From Gelatoporia subvermispora B (taxonomy: Eukaryota; Basidiomycota; Agaricomycetes; Polyporales; Gelatoporiaceae): a stretch of 64,000 nucleotides of DNA. The position numbers and the translations under genes are program-made. A model generated the notes under the pieces. It searched no databases. It saw nothing but the letters and a program-made list of their open reading frames with translations, and was not told where the DNA came from. The DNA lies in NCBI GenBank assembly GCA_000320605.2, contig KB445817.1:243123-307122 (forward strand). The letters run 5' to 3'. Each line of letters starts with the position of its first letter. Position 1 is the first letter of the stretch. Of this stretch, positions 11,176 to 23,107 are shown one piece after another.

Positions 11176-12770
11176 CTAGCTCGTCAGATCACTCACGCAC
11201 TCCCAGCTACCCTTGAGGTCCTCCTTCCACAACGTAACACGCCCATCACCACATGAAACGGCCAAAATGTTGCCCGCAAGGCTCCACGATACTCGCCAAA
11301 CAACATCTGGGAACTTGCCCGGTGTCGCACCTTGTACTCCTGCCGATGGGTCCAGCGCAGTCTTCACCCATGGCGCATTCAGGGCGTCCTTGGTCCAGAT
11401 CAAGACTGTCTTATCCTGTGATCTCATGATTCAGTAGTGAAGTGACTCCATTGCCTTCCCCACGTACCTGCGAGGCAGTGGCAATGTAGCTCCTCGGCAG
11501 ACCGATATTGGGCGCCCAAGCGACATCACGGACCCAATCAGTATGCCCAGCGAGAACGTCCTCCTCTGCCCACGCCTGCGTGTCCTCGCGGAACGCCCAG
11601 ATCCGCACGACGTTGTCGCACCCTGCGCTCGCGAAGCGCTTGACGCTCGCTGCGGGCGCTCCCGGTTGCGTTTGCGCGAAAAGCGCGCCGGGGTGCACGG
11701 CGGGCGACCACGAAACTGCGTTGCACCCGATAGCGTGGCCCTCGAAGACGTCCGCGCCCCACTGGCCGTCGTCTGGATACGCGGTAGGTTAGTGAAGGAA
11801 AGGGCAGCACTAGGTGAGGTGGAACGTACTTTTGAAGGTAAGCACAGAGATGGTCCCGTCTGAGGACGCACACGCGAGAATTGCGCCAAGTTCGTGTGGT
11901 GCCCAGGATACAGAGTTGACTAGTCGCCATCGTCCCGTAGTGAGGAGCTCCGTCTCAGGCTGCGCGTGTGGGTTGAGGTGAAGGGCTGCTACGCACCGGA
12001 CGCTTTGTGCAGTGTATGCTCCTTGATGCGCGCCCATGCACCGGGCTGCTGCTCCTTCCAGATGAGGACCTTTCCGTCGTATGAGCACGATGCAAGGATG
12101 CTTCCATATTTAGGGTGTGCCCATGCCACCTGCCACACGGGCCCGGTGTGCCTGAACGTGGAGGATGTAGGCCATGGCGACAAAGGGTGGTAGTTGGGAC
12201 AGGAACCGTTTGCGGCGAACGGAGTGATATCGGGCAAAAACGTGGATGGCAAAGCATACGCGAATCGACTCAAAATCAGCTGAGCTCTTGTGCTATCAAG
12301 TGACCTACGTACCCCTTGAGTGTCGCGCCCGTGCGCTGCGTTTCTCCATCGACGATGTCAAACACCTTCACCGTACGATCTGAAGAGCACGTCGCGAGGC
12401 GCTTGCCGTAGTAGTCCAGTTGCGCGTCATGCTGTTCACGTTGTGTGCATTGTCGTTCCGGTGTTTCATGTAGAAGGCGTCATGGGTAGTTTCGGAGGAT
12501 TCAAGGCATGATATGGTATGACGGGTCCCGTGCATTGCGGCGCGCCAAGGTGGCATGACGGCCGGAGAAGTTGGTATAGAGGAAGAGTGAACGCATTATC
12601 GTCAGTATGTACGAGCGCACTGCATTGAGGATGGAACGTACAATCATGTCTTCATGTGCTGTCTCTACCGGAATCGGGTCCCCCGCGTTTGTCGAGGATG
12701 GCTACATGTACATGTAGTTTAGCACCGCTGCTGCACACTCATAGCCTCATCAGTCTCTTCTACACACCAT
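11176..12770 (-). CDS. SEC13: SEC13, COPII coat and nuclear pore WD40 protein
   Basis: By family, Sec13 is a six-bladed open beta-propeller that pairs with Sec31 in the COPII outer coat at ER exit sites, with the Nup84/Nup107 complex, and in the SEA complex. Seven coding exons join in frame: 12768-12770 (only the ATG), 12642-12701, 12313-12431, 11997-12151, 11830-11919, 11468-11772 and 11176-11415, giving 323 residues. Diagnostic stretches in order are [113 protein letters not shown] and [17 protein letters not shown]. All placed splice sites are GT-AG. No lesion seen. This is a conserved host gene, so the left part of the window is core genome. Confidence 0.95.
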
Positions 12771-13991
12771 GTTTGTTAGAGTTTCCTATCCGTTTGACTG
12801 GGAGTTGAGAGAGATGGGGACACAGTGGAGTCGGAGTAGGGGCTATTGAACGAAGGTGAACGGCCAGCCCAGCGACGTGGACGCGTCGACACTAATCAAA
12901 CCGGTTCGCCTCACCACATCAAGTGGTTCGTTAGAGCACGTGGGTGTGAGATCATTCGCCAGCCGATTGTCAGCTTGCTTACGGTGCGGGATTTTTGTGC
13001 TTTGGGCAATGGGCGCACCCTAATTGACGAAAGTCTTCTTCACGCATTGCTGGCCGCAGTATCTGGCTCTTTCCTCTGGATCCTCGCCATGCTTGTGCTG
13101 CGAAATCCAGCAGGTCCTTTCTACGTTGAGACAACTCCCAGCCTGCTAAGTTGACGGTTTATCAGTTATTTGCATGAGGTATCAAGAAGCTCTCGCATCA
13201 CCTCACTACAGCCCAGGATTCAATATTCAACTTAGCCGGTCTAGCTCCTAGTGTCCCTGCTACTATTTCGTTCGATCGCCAGCTTCAATGTTTGAGGCCA
13301 GGCTCAATATGCTACTTTGCGGTTTACGTTCTGACAGGCTTTCTGGCGCGCCCTCGAGTTATGTAGGGAGACAGACCTGACATCATATCTTCCTGTCGCC
13401 TGTTGGCTGTTAAATAGGCTCAAGGGCGCGACCACTGTTATCTTGTACTCATGGGTCAACTTACAATTTCTCGTTGCACATCATCTTACGCGGGCAGAGA
13501 CTGGTGTGCGTTGGACGACTCCGGATACCAAGGTCGAAGACTGCAGATGCTGAAGTTATCCGAAGCGCAGGTAAAGGACTCATTCATCACATCGCCACCA
13601 CAATTTGACACCTCCACTGACTGTGCTGGGCCAATGAATATGCTCAGCTGCCGCAGCATCATGTCGCTTGAGCTGGGGCATTTTTGGAACACGACATTGT
13701 CCAGGTTGCACGAAGGCAGTGCTGCAGTGCTGCAGTGCCTGAAAAAGGGATGATCGATGATTGGTGGAAGATGTACAACTATTGGCAGTCCATTACGAGC
13801 TGCCGCATATGCCAGCTCTCATAACCTACTTGCTGCTACCTATACACACTACGATACACCACTTGCTGTATAACCTTGAACTAGTTGAATAAATACAATA
13901 AATAGCTCGTACGCCATGCCGAACGGTCCGGCGGAGGATCACCGAGGTATACGCCTCTCGCGATCCGCAAGATGAGGACCTGACTCCCCTA
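12771..13991. other. Intergenic, no recognised gene
   Basis: The interval holds the SEC13 promoter and the 3' side of the small membrane protein gene. Short plus-strand open frames at 12846-13154 and 13451-13753 have no recognised domain, and I cannot support them as genes. Confidence 0.4.
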
Positions 13992-14559
13992 TCACTTGGG
14001 CTCACCGGCGGCGGCGGCTCGCTTTGACGGTTGGCGCGAGAGGATAGGGCGTGCCGCGGTGGGGTCTGCGGTTGAGGTATGCAGCGCTTCCGAGGAGCGT
14101 CCAAATTGAGAGTTTTTGAGCGCCTTCATGACAGAGCTGGGCGGGGATAATGCGTCAATAAGGCAAATACAGTACTCAATGAAGATGTAGTGTGAGGAAT
14201 CTGGGAAGTGAAGTTAGAGTATAGGGACCTACCGCTGTGTGGCGTCCATGTAGGCCTCCCGATCTAAGTGACGCGAAGTCTTCACAGATATGCCCTCCTT
14301 GGAGACGTTTACGCCCTTGTTCTTTAATCTATCATTCAATGGTACATTGTGAGGATGGGTTGACTTCGGGATATGGAGACGTACGATTGCTTCGTGGACT
14401 CAATGGCTTTTGCACATTGCGAACCGACAAAGTACAGTCCGTAAGCGATCCCGCCAATGCATGACAGTGTAACAATAAGGGAGACAAAATCCACCCTGAT
14501 GAATGTGATAAATCATTCGGTAAGGTTGATGTGAAAGAGGGCGCGTACCAGTTGGCCAT
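13992..14559 (-). CDS. Small conserved single-helix membrane protein
   Basis: Four exons join in frame: 14549-14559, 14385-14495, 14233-14328 and 13992-14136, giving 120 residues. Splicing after 11 coding bases restores MANWVDFVSLIVTLSCIGG and a hydrophobic segment at about residues 4-28 (LIVTLSCIGGIAYGLYFVG). This is followed by a charged block, KGVNVSKEGISVKT then LDREAYMDATQR, that I recall from small uncharacterised fungal proteins, and a basic disordered tail ending at TGA 13992-13994. The pattern fits a small membrane-anchored protein, possibly organellar; function unknown. The exact open frame and consistent splice phases are the main evidence that it is real. Confidence 0.75.
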
Positions 14560-16699
14560 GATGTCAGCCACGCGACCTCACAATACGCGACTGATCAGGG
14601 TAAAGCGAGGACTTTGGCTTCGATCTTCAAGCTTCAAGCAGAGCACCCAGCGGATGGTACGAACGATATATCTGGGAGTCAAGCTGGCGCGTAGAGCTCA
14701 GATAGCGTCCGGGCCAGTTACTAATGTCGGAATATTTGAGGCTTTAGCGCTAGCTGTCGGGGTCAAAATCGACCAGATTATGGACGACCAGCGAGTACCA
14801 GGTTGTAGGTCTCAGGTAGCAGATGATCAAGCCTCTGCGGTGGAGGAGGTGAGACTCAGGACGGAGGTTCGAGAGGTGCGCAGCTGAAGGAAGTTGCACA
14901 ATGGGAATGACGGAGCGGTTGTGGCGGGGTTGGAGCTGCGAAGCGGCTTGTTGCGGCACTGCCTGGCTCTGCCCGGCAAGCACTAGCCAGCCAATCAGCG
15001 ATCGCCGTGCTCAAAGGCGTTATCCGGCCCGCCCCCGCGCAGTCGCCTTGTTCAACCACTGGCCCCGACCCGATCGGAGCTCCCTTCGACCCCTGCGCGG
15101 ATCGTCCTCAGCTGGTGGCGGCGCATTATAATTTAAGCTCTTCCCTGCAAAATGCCTGCAATCCTTCGGGATTACCATTGCTAACGGAGTCTATGCATAC
15201 GGGACTTGAGGCCAACCAGGGGGTGCGCAACATCAGTGCGGCTCTCGTTCCGCTATAGCGTGGAGCTTGCAGAATTTACTCACGCAGTAGCACATCTGAG
15301 ATGCTGTTCACCAAGCCTCGTAGTTCCGATGCATATGCGGCGTTGACAATTTCTGATTGGAGTGTGCTTCAAGTCACCTCAGTAGAACACCTGACTGCAC
15401 CCGTCGCTGAGTTCGTTCTTCAATTATCGCCTGTGTCGAACGAGTCGAGCAAGGAAAAGGCAGGCAATGTACTTCGAGGCATCTACTACATCGTACCGTT
15501 ACCTGTAGGAGACACTGCTTACCTAGGCTCTTTGATTTCGATGTACAGCCAGGGCCGACACGTCAGGGTACCTACGTCCAATCTGAGGGAGCTTCAACTC
15601 GATATCAGATAACCGCGGACACACTCGGATGTGCTCCAACATTAACGAGTTCGTTTCTACAGCGCGACCGCGTCGAATGGAGTCACGTTACGCCGAACAA
15701 GGGGCCCAAAGGTGCTTCCTGATCTCTTGCTTGCGAGAGTCCCGCTGCTCGCTGCTATGCGTCAAGTCAAGGAATCGGGGCCCATGTGTGGTACGTGCCG
15801 AAACTTGAACTCATTGGGGTCAGGTTGGAAAAGAGCAAAATGAGGCGCCCTCAACTCACGACGCTAGAAGAATCAAGCGTGCCAAGTACGCCTTCATGTG
15901 GTGTGCCTATTGTCCTGAACGCCCGATGCCTTGCCTTCGGGCAGCTCCCGCTGCATCACCAACAGTTGTCACATCTGTCACACCACACCTGTACGGCGCA
16001 AACCCCAAGCATGATCTGTGCACGCCATCAGCACACACGCGATGAGCAGTCACAGAAATCAACAGGTCGAGTCTCAGCACAGCGACTTTACGGATGGCGT
16101 ACCCGCGGCAGTGGGATGCGGTCGTTCTCGAAAGGGGGTGCGAGCAGCGGAAAAACCAAAGAGAGCAAAGTACAGCGACCAATGGGGATCCACGTGGCAG
16201 GGTTCAGTGGGCCAATGGGGACGGGGGCGGACACGTGAAAGCGGAAGCGCCGTGATCTCATTGGACACGCCAAGTGCAAATAGAGACAAATAGCAATCGT
16301 GCAGATCTACCGCAAAAAGTGGGTGAGGCCGATCACTGCAAAGACCCACTGCAGATGCAGCGGGAATAATGAATTCGAGGATGCGTTTGACCTCATGTGG
16401 TACATTGTTGCTGCGATCGGTTTCGCCAAGGGTGTCTATATGCGATGCGCTGAATATGGACTGTGTGAGATAATAACTTGCCGACTGGAGATAGCGAAAG
16501 TGGAGGAACAACTTTAGCATGGTACAGTGTGAATTGACACAAAAGCTTTCTGGTGAGCGCGGATTCCTTCTCTTACGAGCTTGTAAAATATGTAGTGATG
16601 CATGAAATACGTTCTAACAACAGGTAGTCGAGGAAATTCAATGCAGTTGCACGCGACGATGAGATCGATGGCACCATTCATGAAGGTGGCCACAATCTC
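14560..16699. other. Degenerate duplicated spacer
   Basis: I do not see an intact gene. A plus-strand frame at 15301-15612 is the longest. The segment around 15550-15720 resembles 54460-54620: shared words are CGACAC(G/A)TCAGGGT, ATAACCGC(G/A)GAC and GTCAC(G/A)T(T/C)(A/C)CG in the same order. The interval is therefore part of the duplication unit that ends in DUF6533 copy A, and corresponds to the plus-strand half next to copy E. Confidence 0.5.
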
Positions 16700-16719
16700 T
16701 GCAGCGTCCGGCGCATCTA

Positions 16720-17154
16720 TCCGATTGAGGCTGAGTAAGAAGAAAACCGACAGTGAGCTGCAAAATCTCTGCTGCGCTGCGCACCTTGAATTAGCGGATG
16801 ATGCATAGCGGAGGCCAGTGGGCGTAGTAACAAGACAGTTGAATAAAGACAGCGCTTTGCGACTTCCCTAGTCCCTCCTGTGAGACCGACATGGGTAATG
16901 ATAGGTAAGTACGAACAATATCTGCATTCTTGAAGTTGGAACAGAGCTCGCATGCGCGCACGATCAAGAAGGGCACAGTCTAGGTGGCTAATACCGATCT
17001 ACTCTGGGCGGAGCCGAATAAACAGCGCGAGGGGACTGGCTCAAGAAGTAGTACTAAAGAAAGAAAAGAATCTGCAAAACCAATCAGCGCGCAAGGCTCA
17101 CAGGTCGATAGTTTATGAACACAATGCTCACTTCCGAAGAAGATACCGAAGTGG
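16720..17154. repeat. Duplicated 3' flank of DUF6533 copy A
   Basis: This segment aligns by eye with 55140-55549 (downstream of copy E) and 46140-46549 (downstream of copy D). Recurring words in order are GGCTGAGTAAGAAG, GAGACC(A/G)(G/A)TAGGTGT-like, GGTAA(T/C)G(A/G)TAGGTAA, GTCTACTC(T/C)G and AAGAAGTAGTA. It shows that the duplicated unit extends beyond the coding part of each copy. Confidence 0.7.
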
Positions 17155-18952
17155 TTACACGAGTGGCTCGACATACGCCGCTTGATCGACTTGCCTTTCG
17201 CCCTCCATGACCTCTTCAGGAAGAGGGTCACCAAACGGGGCTGCAGAAGTATCTCGCGAATCATGCATGATCTGGGCATTGAGACGCGCGTTGTCTAGTT
17301 CGTCTTGTACGTCGTCATCCCAAGCCACGTCGCGATCGTCATCCTCGGAGCCATCCATGAGCGACTCATCCATGTTCCCCACAAACGAAGCGAATCTCAA
17401 GCTGTATGGCTGACAGTGGACCGGGTCGGGTACCCGTTCTAGTACAAAGGATGGGCGGGGAGTGTCATCTGGTGAGCCGTGGGCGAGCTGACGGAGGTTC
17501 AGGAAGAAGCGCGTGATGATGATCGAGGACAGCCTGCAATGAGGGTGAATGCAGTGAGCGCAATCAATAAGAGGGATCGCTTCACGGTATCGAGAATCCA
17601 TCGGCATATATATATACCTATAGTACATGTGCCAGTAAGTGATGGTAATGTCAGGCGATAGAAGAGTGCATACATTAGTCGTCTTCCCGACGATATTTAA
17701 TAGGTTGATGGACAAGAGACCTCTGAACAGTGTATTCAGCGTACGGTACGTTCGCGGATGGTTTACTGACATGAAATACAAGGTGCCTAATGCATATGCA
17801 TGAGGTTCGATACGGGCCAGCAAAGTTCTATGACACACCATCTCGGAGAAGCAGGGTCGCGAACGGCGTCTTCACATCGTGCTCACGGGCCATACGTACC
17901 GTAGCCCATGTCTTCCACCATGTGAGCACTAGCACAATGATGTCTGCTGTGATGACGGGCGCTCGGGTGCTGATCTCCACTGAAAGCATGTGAGCCAAGA
18001 AATGCACAATAAAGGACACATACATCTGCATAAACGGGAGGAGGCATCGATAATGGGCGATGTGGTGATGATTGAGTTACCAACCTCGTGTTTGTTGTCT
18101 CTGTTATGTTTCTCTTCTCTACGCATTGCAACCCGAGCATCGGTAAATTGACCATCAGCCAACTAACACTGTAGAAAGTTTCATACTATGGAAGATGGGT
18201 AGATCTCAACGCCATATCCCTGCCACCCTCACACATTTCAAACTCACCGCATTCGTGCCCACAGGCACCAAGTTCAGAAATGCGACCACGAACGAGAGGA
18301 ATCGACTGCCTCCACTGATCGCATAGACACGGACTCCCGAAAATGCTGTCGAGGCTCGTCAATTGCTACCCTATGTGTGCGTAGTTCTGGCTCACCTGCC
18401 CACAGGACGAACAAACACACCTCGACCGCAAACAAGATGTCGTCTAGCATGGCACAGCTGAAAACCGGAGGTCAGAGGCACGATCCACATCCGTGTTCTC
18501 TGGGAGAATTGGGATCTGACCTCTAGGGTGACCTGCGTCATTGGGCGCGAGCTCGACCAAGATCAGATTGCTTACAATAATTGCCCCGGGATGGGAAAAC
18601 TCCTGCACGATGTTCAGGATTGCATATACAAGGATCAGCCATCTGTTGGCGTGAAATATAAATATGGTGCTGGTGATTTTGCTTTTCCATATGCATTGCA
18701 ATTCTTGAGGAATCGTGCAAACATGATCGTAAAGCACGAGGGCTATGAACACGAATATCGTCCATTCGCATTGCAGACTACGTGTGTGCGACGTACCAGT
18801 GGGGCCGACAGCGCAATACTTGGAAATGTGGCTTCAGGGAACGCACCACGTGTCATGTCAGCGGAATGGATGTTTTTGGCGGCCGGTGTTACTGACAAGG
18901 AGCTGACTACGCTGACTATCCGGTCAGCCAGTGGGCCAGAAGCTTGAGACAT
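17155..18952 (-). pseudogene. DUF6533 membrane protein, copy A (splice lesion)
   Basis: It has the same exon order as copy D. The ATG is at 18950-18952 (MSQASGPLADRIVSVVSS). Landmarks are KYCAVGPTALVLYDHVCT (hallmark LYDH), HANRWLILVYAILNIVQ, SCAMLDDILFAVEVCLF, GVRVYAISGGSRF, ADIIVLVLTWWKTWATVRM, FATLLLRDG, GLLSINLLNIVGKTTN, the small exon 17586-17617 (VYIYADGFSIP) and the final exon 17155-17533 with RLSSIIITRFFLNLRQL and an acidic tail ending VEPLV. The sixth-exon acceptor, TTGGCAG in C and E, reads TTGGCTG here, and the next upstream AG runs into a stop or shifts frame. The gene may therefore be inactive, or use an acceptor I have not found. Function unknown; by family a multi-pass fungal membrane protein. 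Confidence 0.75.
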
Positions 18953-19260
18953 TGTCGTGGGTGAGAGCAGTTTCGATACCTGGCGCAATTCAGTGGTCGG
19001 CGCATATATAGACGTTCGACCTAGGAACATCAGAGACTCAATTGACACTGACCACAGAAGACAAAGATGTTCGGCCGGGATTCTTGAAAAGTCCATCACC
19101 GAGTCATCGCGCAGTCACAGCATTGCGCACTATGCGGACATCTAGCTCGTCCGACCTTCGAGATCAGGTGAGCAAAAGTCAACCGAGGCTGCGGAAATTT
19201 TGACAGTAATTACAGTCACATGGTGAATCTTGTTGATGTGTACGGCGCGCTCGGTGATAC
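18953..19260. repeat. Duplicated upstream flank of copy A
   Basis: The leader just before the ATG (GCTCTCACCC(A/G)CGACA on the minus strand) is shared by all five DUF6533 copies. Further out, GAACATCAG, CAACTGAGGC/CAACCGAGGC and GGTGATACCAAGCTA-like words recur upstream of C, D and E. This is probably the retained promoter. Confidence 0.65.
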
Positions 19261-19278
19261 CAAGCTAACCCACCCTTC

Positions 19279-19317
19279 ACCGGCGGACGCGATCACATCT
19301 ATCAGACGTCCGCCGGT
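19279..19317. repeat. 11-bp hairpin followed by a T run
   Basis: ACCGGCGGACG (19279-19289) and its exact complement CGTCCGCCGGT (19307-19317) flank a 17-base loop and are followed by TTTTT. It looks like an intrinsic terminator, but the context is fungal nuclear DNA. The related sequence near 59274-59312 keeps the left arm only partly and has lost pairing. Confidence 0.7.
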
Positions 19318-19989
19318 TTTTTGAGTTATAATCCTTGCCACAATTTGCTTCCGAAGTAGACTTTGTGCAATAGCCTCCGACATCACCATCCATCGGGCGT
19401 TTGAAGCCTCGGGAAGAGCGCACCTTTATATGATTGTCATTGATTTGAGACAAGACGCCGTGGCTGAAGCATCAGCTCGTTTTCCGTCACACCTGGGCCT
19501 GGCCTGAAGTGTCGGTCGACAAGCTGCTGGGAGAGAACTTGGATGAACCAATAATTGCTTGCATCTGCTTCTTTGGAACTGGCTAGAATTTCTACATTAC
19601 TAAACGACACCTTTTGATGTTCCGAGGTAAATGTAAGCCATATCCGCCTGCGTGCCAACCTCGAAGAACTTCCTCGTAGGTCTGTGAACCAGCGGCGTTT
19701 TCGCATCGCTGTGGTCTCTGCTACCTGACTATTCCTCGTAAGATCATAGTCTTGCCGGATTTTGCTGACCGATATCTTATGTGTGTAACAATCGGATGTG
19801 ACTGGTGTCTTTGTAAGTGCGTGTCCAATGTCGAGAGCGGGATCATCGACATGTATCTCCACCGCCGGTCTCTGATCGGAAATTCGACTAAGATCGAGCG
19901 TGAAGAATTCAGAATATTTCCTGTTCGAACGAACAAGGGAACTGCATGCGCACATGTGCGGGGTCGCTACTCGCGTCATGCGAAAGGCA

Positions 19990-20440
19990 AGTGATGTGTA
20001 TATTCGCGTCATATATGCGTGCTCTGCGATCCGGTGGCGGCGGCGGAAAATTGAGCGTCTGCAATGTGGCGGCAAGACTGGTAGGACGAAACGGCAGGAT
20101 GGATTGGGTCTCATCAGGAGCTGCCGGGCTGCGCCGCGGATTGTGGCCCAGAAACTTGATGAATGTACCAATGAGCTCCTGGGTGGTGCACACGCGCCGT
20201 GCAAGTGCAACGGAGATGACAGACGCCTTGGGATGCCCGTGCGGTCCAGGGTGTATGCCGTCAGATTGCTCGACGATGTGCGTACGGAACGGAAGACTGG
20301 AGTGTGCAGCTGTGCATGGAGACGAGCGCAGAATGGCAGTGGTGCACGAGAAGAGGAACACCTAGGCAGGCTAGCAAAGGAGGGAGGGAAAACGACGATT
20401 ACGAGAGCATCCATGCTGCGATAAGATCTGATTGTCAGTG
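19990..20440. repeat. Dispersed repeat R2, copy 1
   Basis: On the plus strand, words such as GCAATG(T/C)GGCG, GG(G/T)GTAT(G/A)(T/C)(G/C)C and CATGGAGACGAGCG recur in related order at 28390-28760, 50560-50870 and 51590-51960; a shorter piece (AACTTGACGAATGT, CGCAACGGAGATGA) recurs at 59420-59520. A 375-residue minus-strand frame (19437-20564) runs through this copy but is not preserved in the others. It may be a decayed gene family; product unknown. Confidence 0.5.
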
Positions 20441-21240
20441 ACCCTGTCACTTTACATTCAGCGTGAACTATTAGACGTACCAGCTCGTCATGATTTCGAG
20501 TCCATGAATGTACAGACTTCGAATGGGGGCTAATGCACAGGATGGGACCCGTCCTTGATACCACAGGCGGCGAGAGAACTAAGGATTGCTTCGTAATCCT
20601 CTGCCGGAGTCTCAGAACGCGTCAAGTGCTCGCCTGTCCTGCAGAAGCCATATGGACTGAGAGATCTCCAGGTGGGAGCTTTGTTCGAGCGAGACGGCCC
20701 ATCATGGACGCACAGGAAAAATGACCTGTGCGAGGGCCGAACGACATTTACCTTCCAGAGGTTGAGTAGTCCCGAAATCGGTTTGCGGATATAAGAGCCG
20801 ACGACGCGCGAGAGGACTGGTAGAATCAGAGTCTGAGAAATGTTGCAACGACAATAAGCGAATCATGAGTTCCGAGAGCAATGATGTGGCGGTTGATGCG
20901 ATATCCTGATACGATAGACCTCAGCCCTTAAGGCCTCAAGAGTGGTGGAGTTCGGTGTGGACAAGAAGTAAACGGATGTGGGTAGGCTCACGTGTGATGT
21001 ATCCCCTCGATCGTCTTGCGGCACCACAAACGAGCAAGAGAAAGGATCCTGATCTTGAGATGAGACCATGACTGACACTTGGTTCAAATACTCACCGAAA
21101 GTCTGTTAGCCAGACATTCGCGCACTGACGAAAACAAGAAACTCGTCAAGGCAGTCCCCAAATGTCGTTGGAATGGTTGTCGGGAAAGTCCGCGACAACT
21201 CTATACTCCACTGTCAATAGATCTGTCCGTTTGAAGGCCT
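20441..21240. repeat. Spacer duplicated near 59.5-59.9 kb
   Basis: The block around 20900-21240 resembles 59590-59890. Shared ordered words are ACCTCAGC(C/T), CTCACG(T/C)GTG(A/G)TAT, GACTGACACTTG(G/A)TTC, AAAGTCTGTTAGCCAG and GTTGG(A/T). No gene is recognised in either copy. Confidence 0.55.
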
Positions 21241-21299
21241 CGCACCACCTTGTAGCGCGCAGCAGACAGTCACTATAATCCCATGCAGTCTGGAGAGGA

Positions 21300-22100
21300 G
21301 GATAATAGAGGAGCAAAGCTGCGCGGGATTGATCATGCTGTCGAGCGAGCTCATGTGCGGACGTCCACCGTGCTCGGCTCAGAATGCCTTGGGCGCGAGA
21401 ATGCGCGCTCAGAAGCGCAGGTTGGACACACGTGATAGGGGACGTGTCTTCCCAACCGCGTCCAGGCGACTGAGCAAAGCAGATGTGCCTGCTGCCATGC
21501 TAGAGGTGCGCTGCAGCGCTCTGCTCCATAAAACGGTCACCGCAAAGATCTGAGATCTCTCTCGCTCTAAGATAGCTCCACCGGCAGCACGCGACCAGAG
21601 CAATTGTAGCTGTCACTTGAGTCATTCACACTCGCTCGATCGAGACTGCTCTAGCACCAACACCCTGGCGCAACGTCACTCCATCGCAAGGCCATCCACA
21701 TCGTCATCCGCAAGCCAAATATCGATCTTCCCCTGACTTCACGCAGAGCGGCGATTGTATGTGTCAGAGGTGCTGTCGGCATTGTGTCTGTGTGAACGGG
21801 TGCCACGGCAGAAGAGCCTGCATCGCTACAGGTCTGTCGTAGCTTTTCGGTCTCATTCAGTTCTTCTCTCACAAGGTATCATATTGCAACACCTAAGCAT
21901 ATCCACGACTGTCAACCTTCTGTGTGTCGTATCCGGTTGGTTTGCTCGGATAGAGCCCAAAAGCTGCAGTATCCTCTGCACTGGTGACAGGTGTTCGTGG
22001 TCAGTTTCTCCATCACAACTTTCCATTGGAATCATTCACCTGACTACAAGATAATTCGGATCAAGTCAGTGTACATGGTTAGCAGTCTCCTGATGTCAGA
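21300..22100 (+). pseudogene. DUF6534-like remnant 1 with conserved upstream block
   Basis: The upstream block (GAATGCGCGCT, AAGCGCAGG, then GACACACGTGATAGG at 21425) matches blocks at 44.5, 51.1, 53.2, 60.2 and 63.3 kb. Downstream, about 21722-21840 aligns with 53515-53630, where the translation resembles a DUF6534 first helix (TLGGVIRAVIVGT). Here the same region has stops in every frame I tried, so I treat it as a decayed copy. The remaining exons were not recognised. Confidence 0.45.
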
Positions 22101-23107
22101 GCTAGTGGTCTAGTATCCTAGAGTCCGGCTTAGACACCTAGGATTGAGCCGCGTACTAGGCTTGTAGCGAAGATCTTGGTAAGCATACTCCCATACCGAC
22201 CTGTCCCGCCTCATAGAGCTTGCGTTTATGTGCTACGGTCTCCCCTTTCTCTGTGTCGAATAGACCATTGGAGCTATTCACGAAGAGTTTGAGCACATGT
22301 TGGATGTGGCGTGTTGAAGACAGCATCGGCATCCAGATTATCTTAGAAAGTGAGTCCTGTAAAAATATCCCTCGGAGATGTACAAGCTCACCAGCTATTA
22401 GCGAATTAGTTTCCTCCGTAGCGGTGTTCGAATTCTCTATACATACCTTCACTGAGTCCAACCGTTGACCATGTTCGTGCGCAACAGACATACTCTAAGC
22501 CAACAGAACCTAAGAGCTCAGCATATGTACCCCGAATGTGCAACGCGAGCAGTTTATCCCCACAGTAGAAGGTCTCACATACCCGGCAAAACCACAACAG
22601 CTACGGTGCTTGTATTGTGTGTCCAGATGAGTGTACGAAGGGACCTCCGGAGAGTCGGGATATGGGCGTCGATGGAGTCTGTACGATACGAGAAGGGTAT
22701 CACTGTCTCAGCAGCCTCCTGAAGCCGTTCATTCTGTAGCTGAGACGTACAAAAAGCATGTCCACTGAAGCCGGTAATACATGGTCTTAATCAAATGTGC
22801 TCCGTTTGATAGAACGTAACTCATCAAGGATTCGTATCACACATGTCCCGTTGTATCTCAATCGTTCCGAAGATACATACATCGCGGATGCGCAATGATT
22901 ACACCTTCACACGAACGGAGTCGAGGGGTTATGCCAGCGTATGGTACGTTGGCTACATACACAGCCCAATAAACGATCCAGAAGACTGGCAAATAAATAT
23001 GGAGGGAACGAAGTCATGGTCCTGATGAGCCTGTCCACGTCAGATGCAGCGTGACAAGAGTCAAGAACAGAATGCCTATCTCGCTTCAAGAGAGCAGAAC
23101 GGTAATG
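22101..23107. other. Unresolved interval upstream of copy B's 3' end
   Basis: Minus-strand frames 22156-22491 (111 residues) and 22406-22597 have no recognised domain. No gene model can be defended. Confidence 0.3.

Noticed and set aside
17600..17625. TATATATATATA run as a TATA box or microsatellite
   Set aside because: On the minus strand it is coding: it forms most of the small exon VYIYADGFSIP, whose counterpart is present in every other DUF6533 copy.
19437..20564. Minus-strand 375-residue frame, among the longest in the window
   Set aside because: It crosses repeat R2 and a duplicated spacer. The same frame is broken in the other copies and no domain is visible, so it is probably a chance frame in GC-rich DNA.
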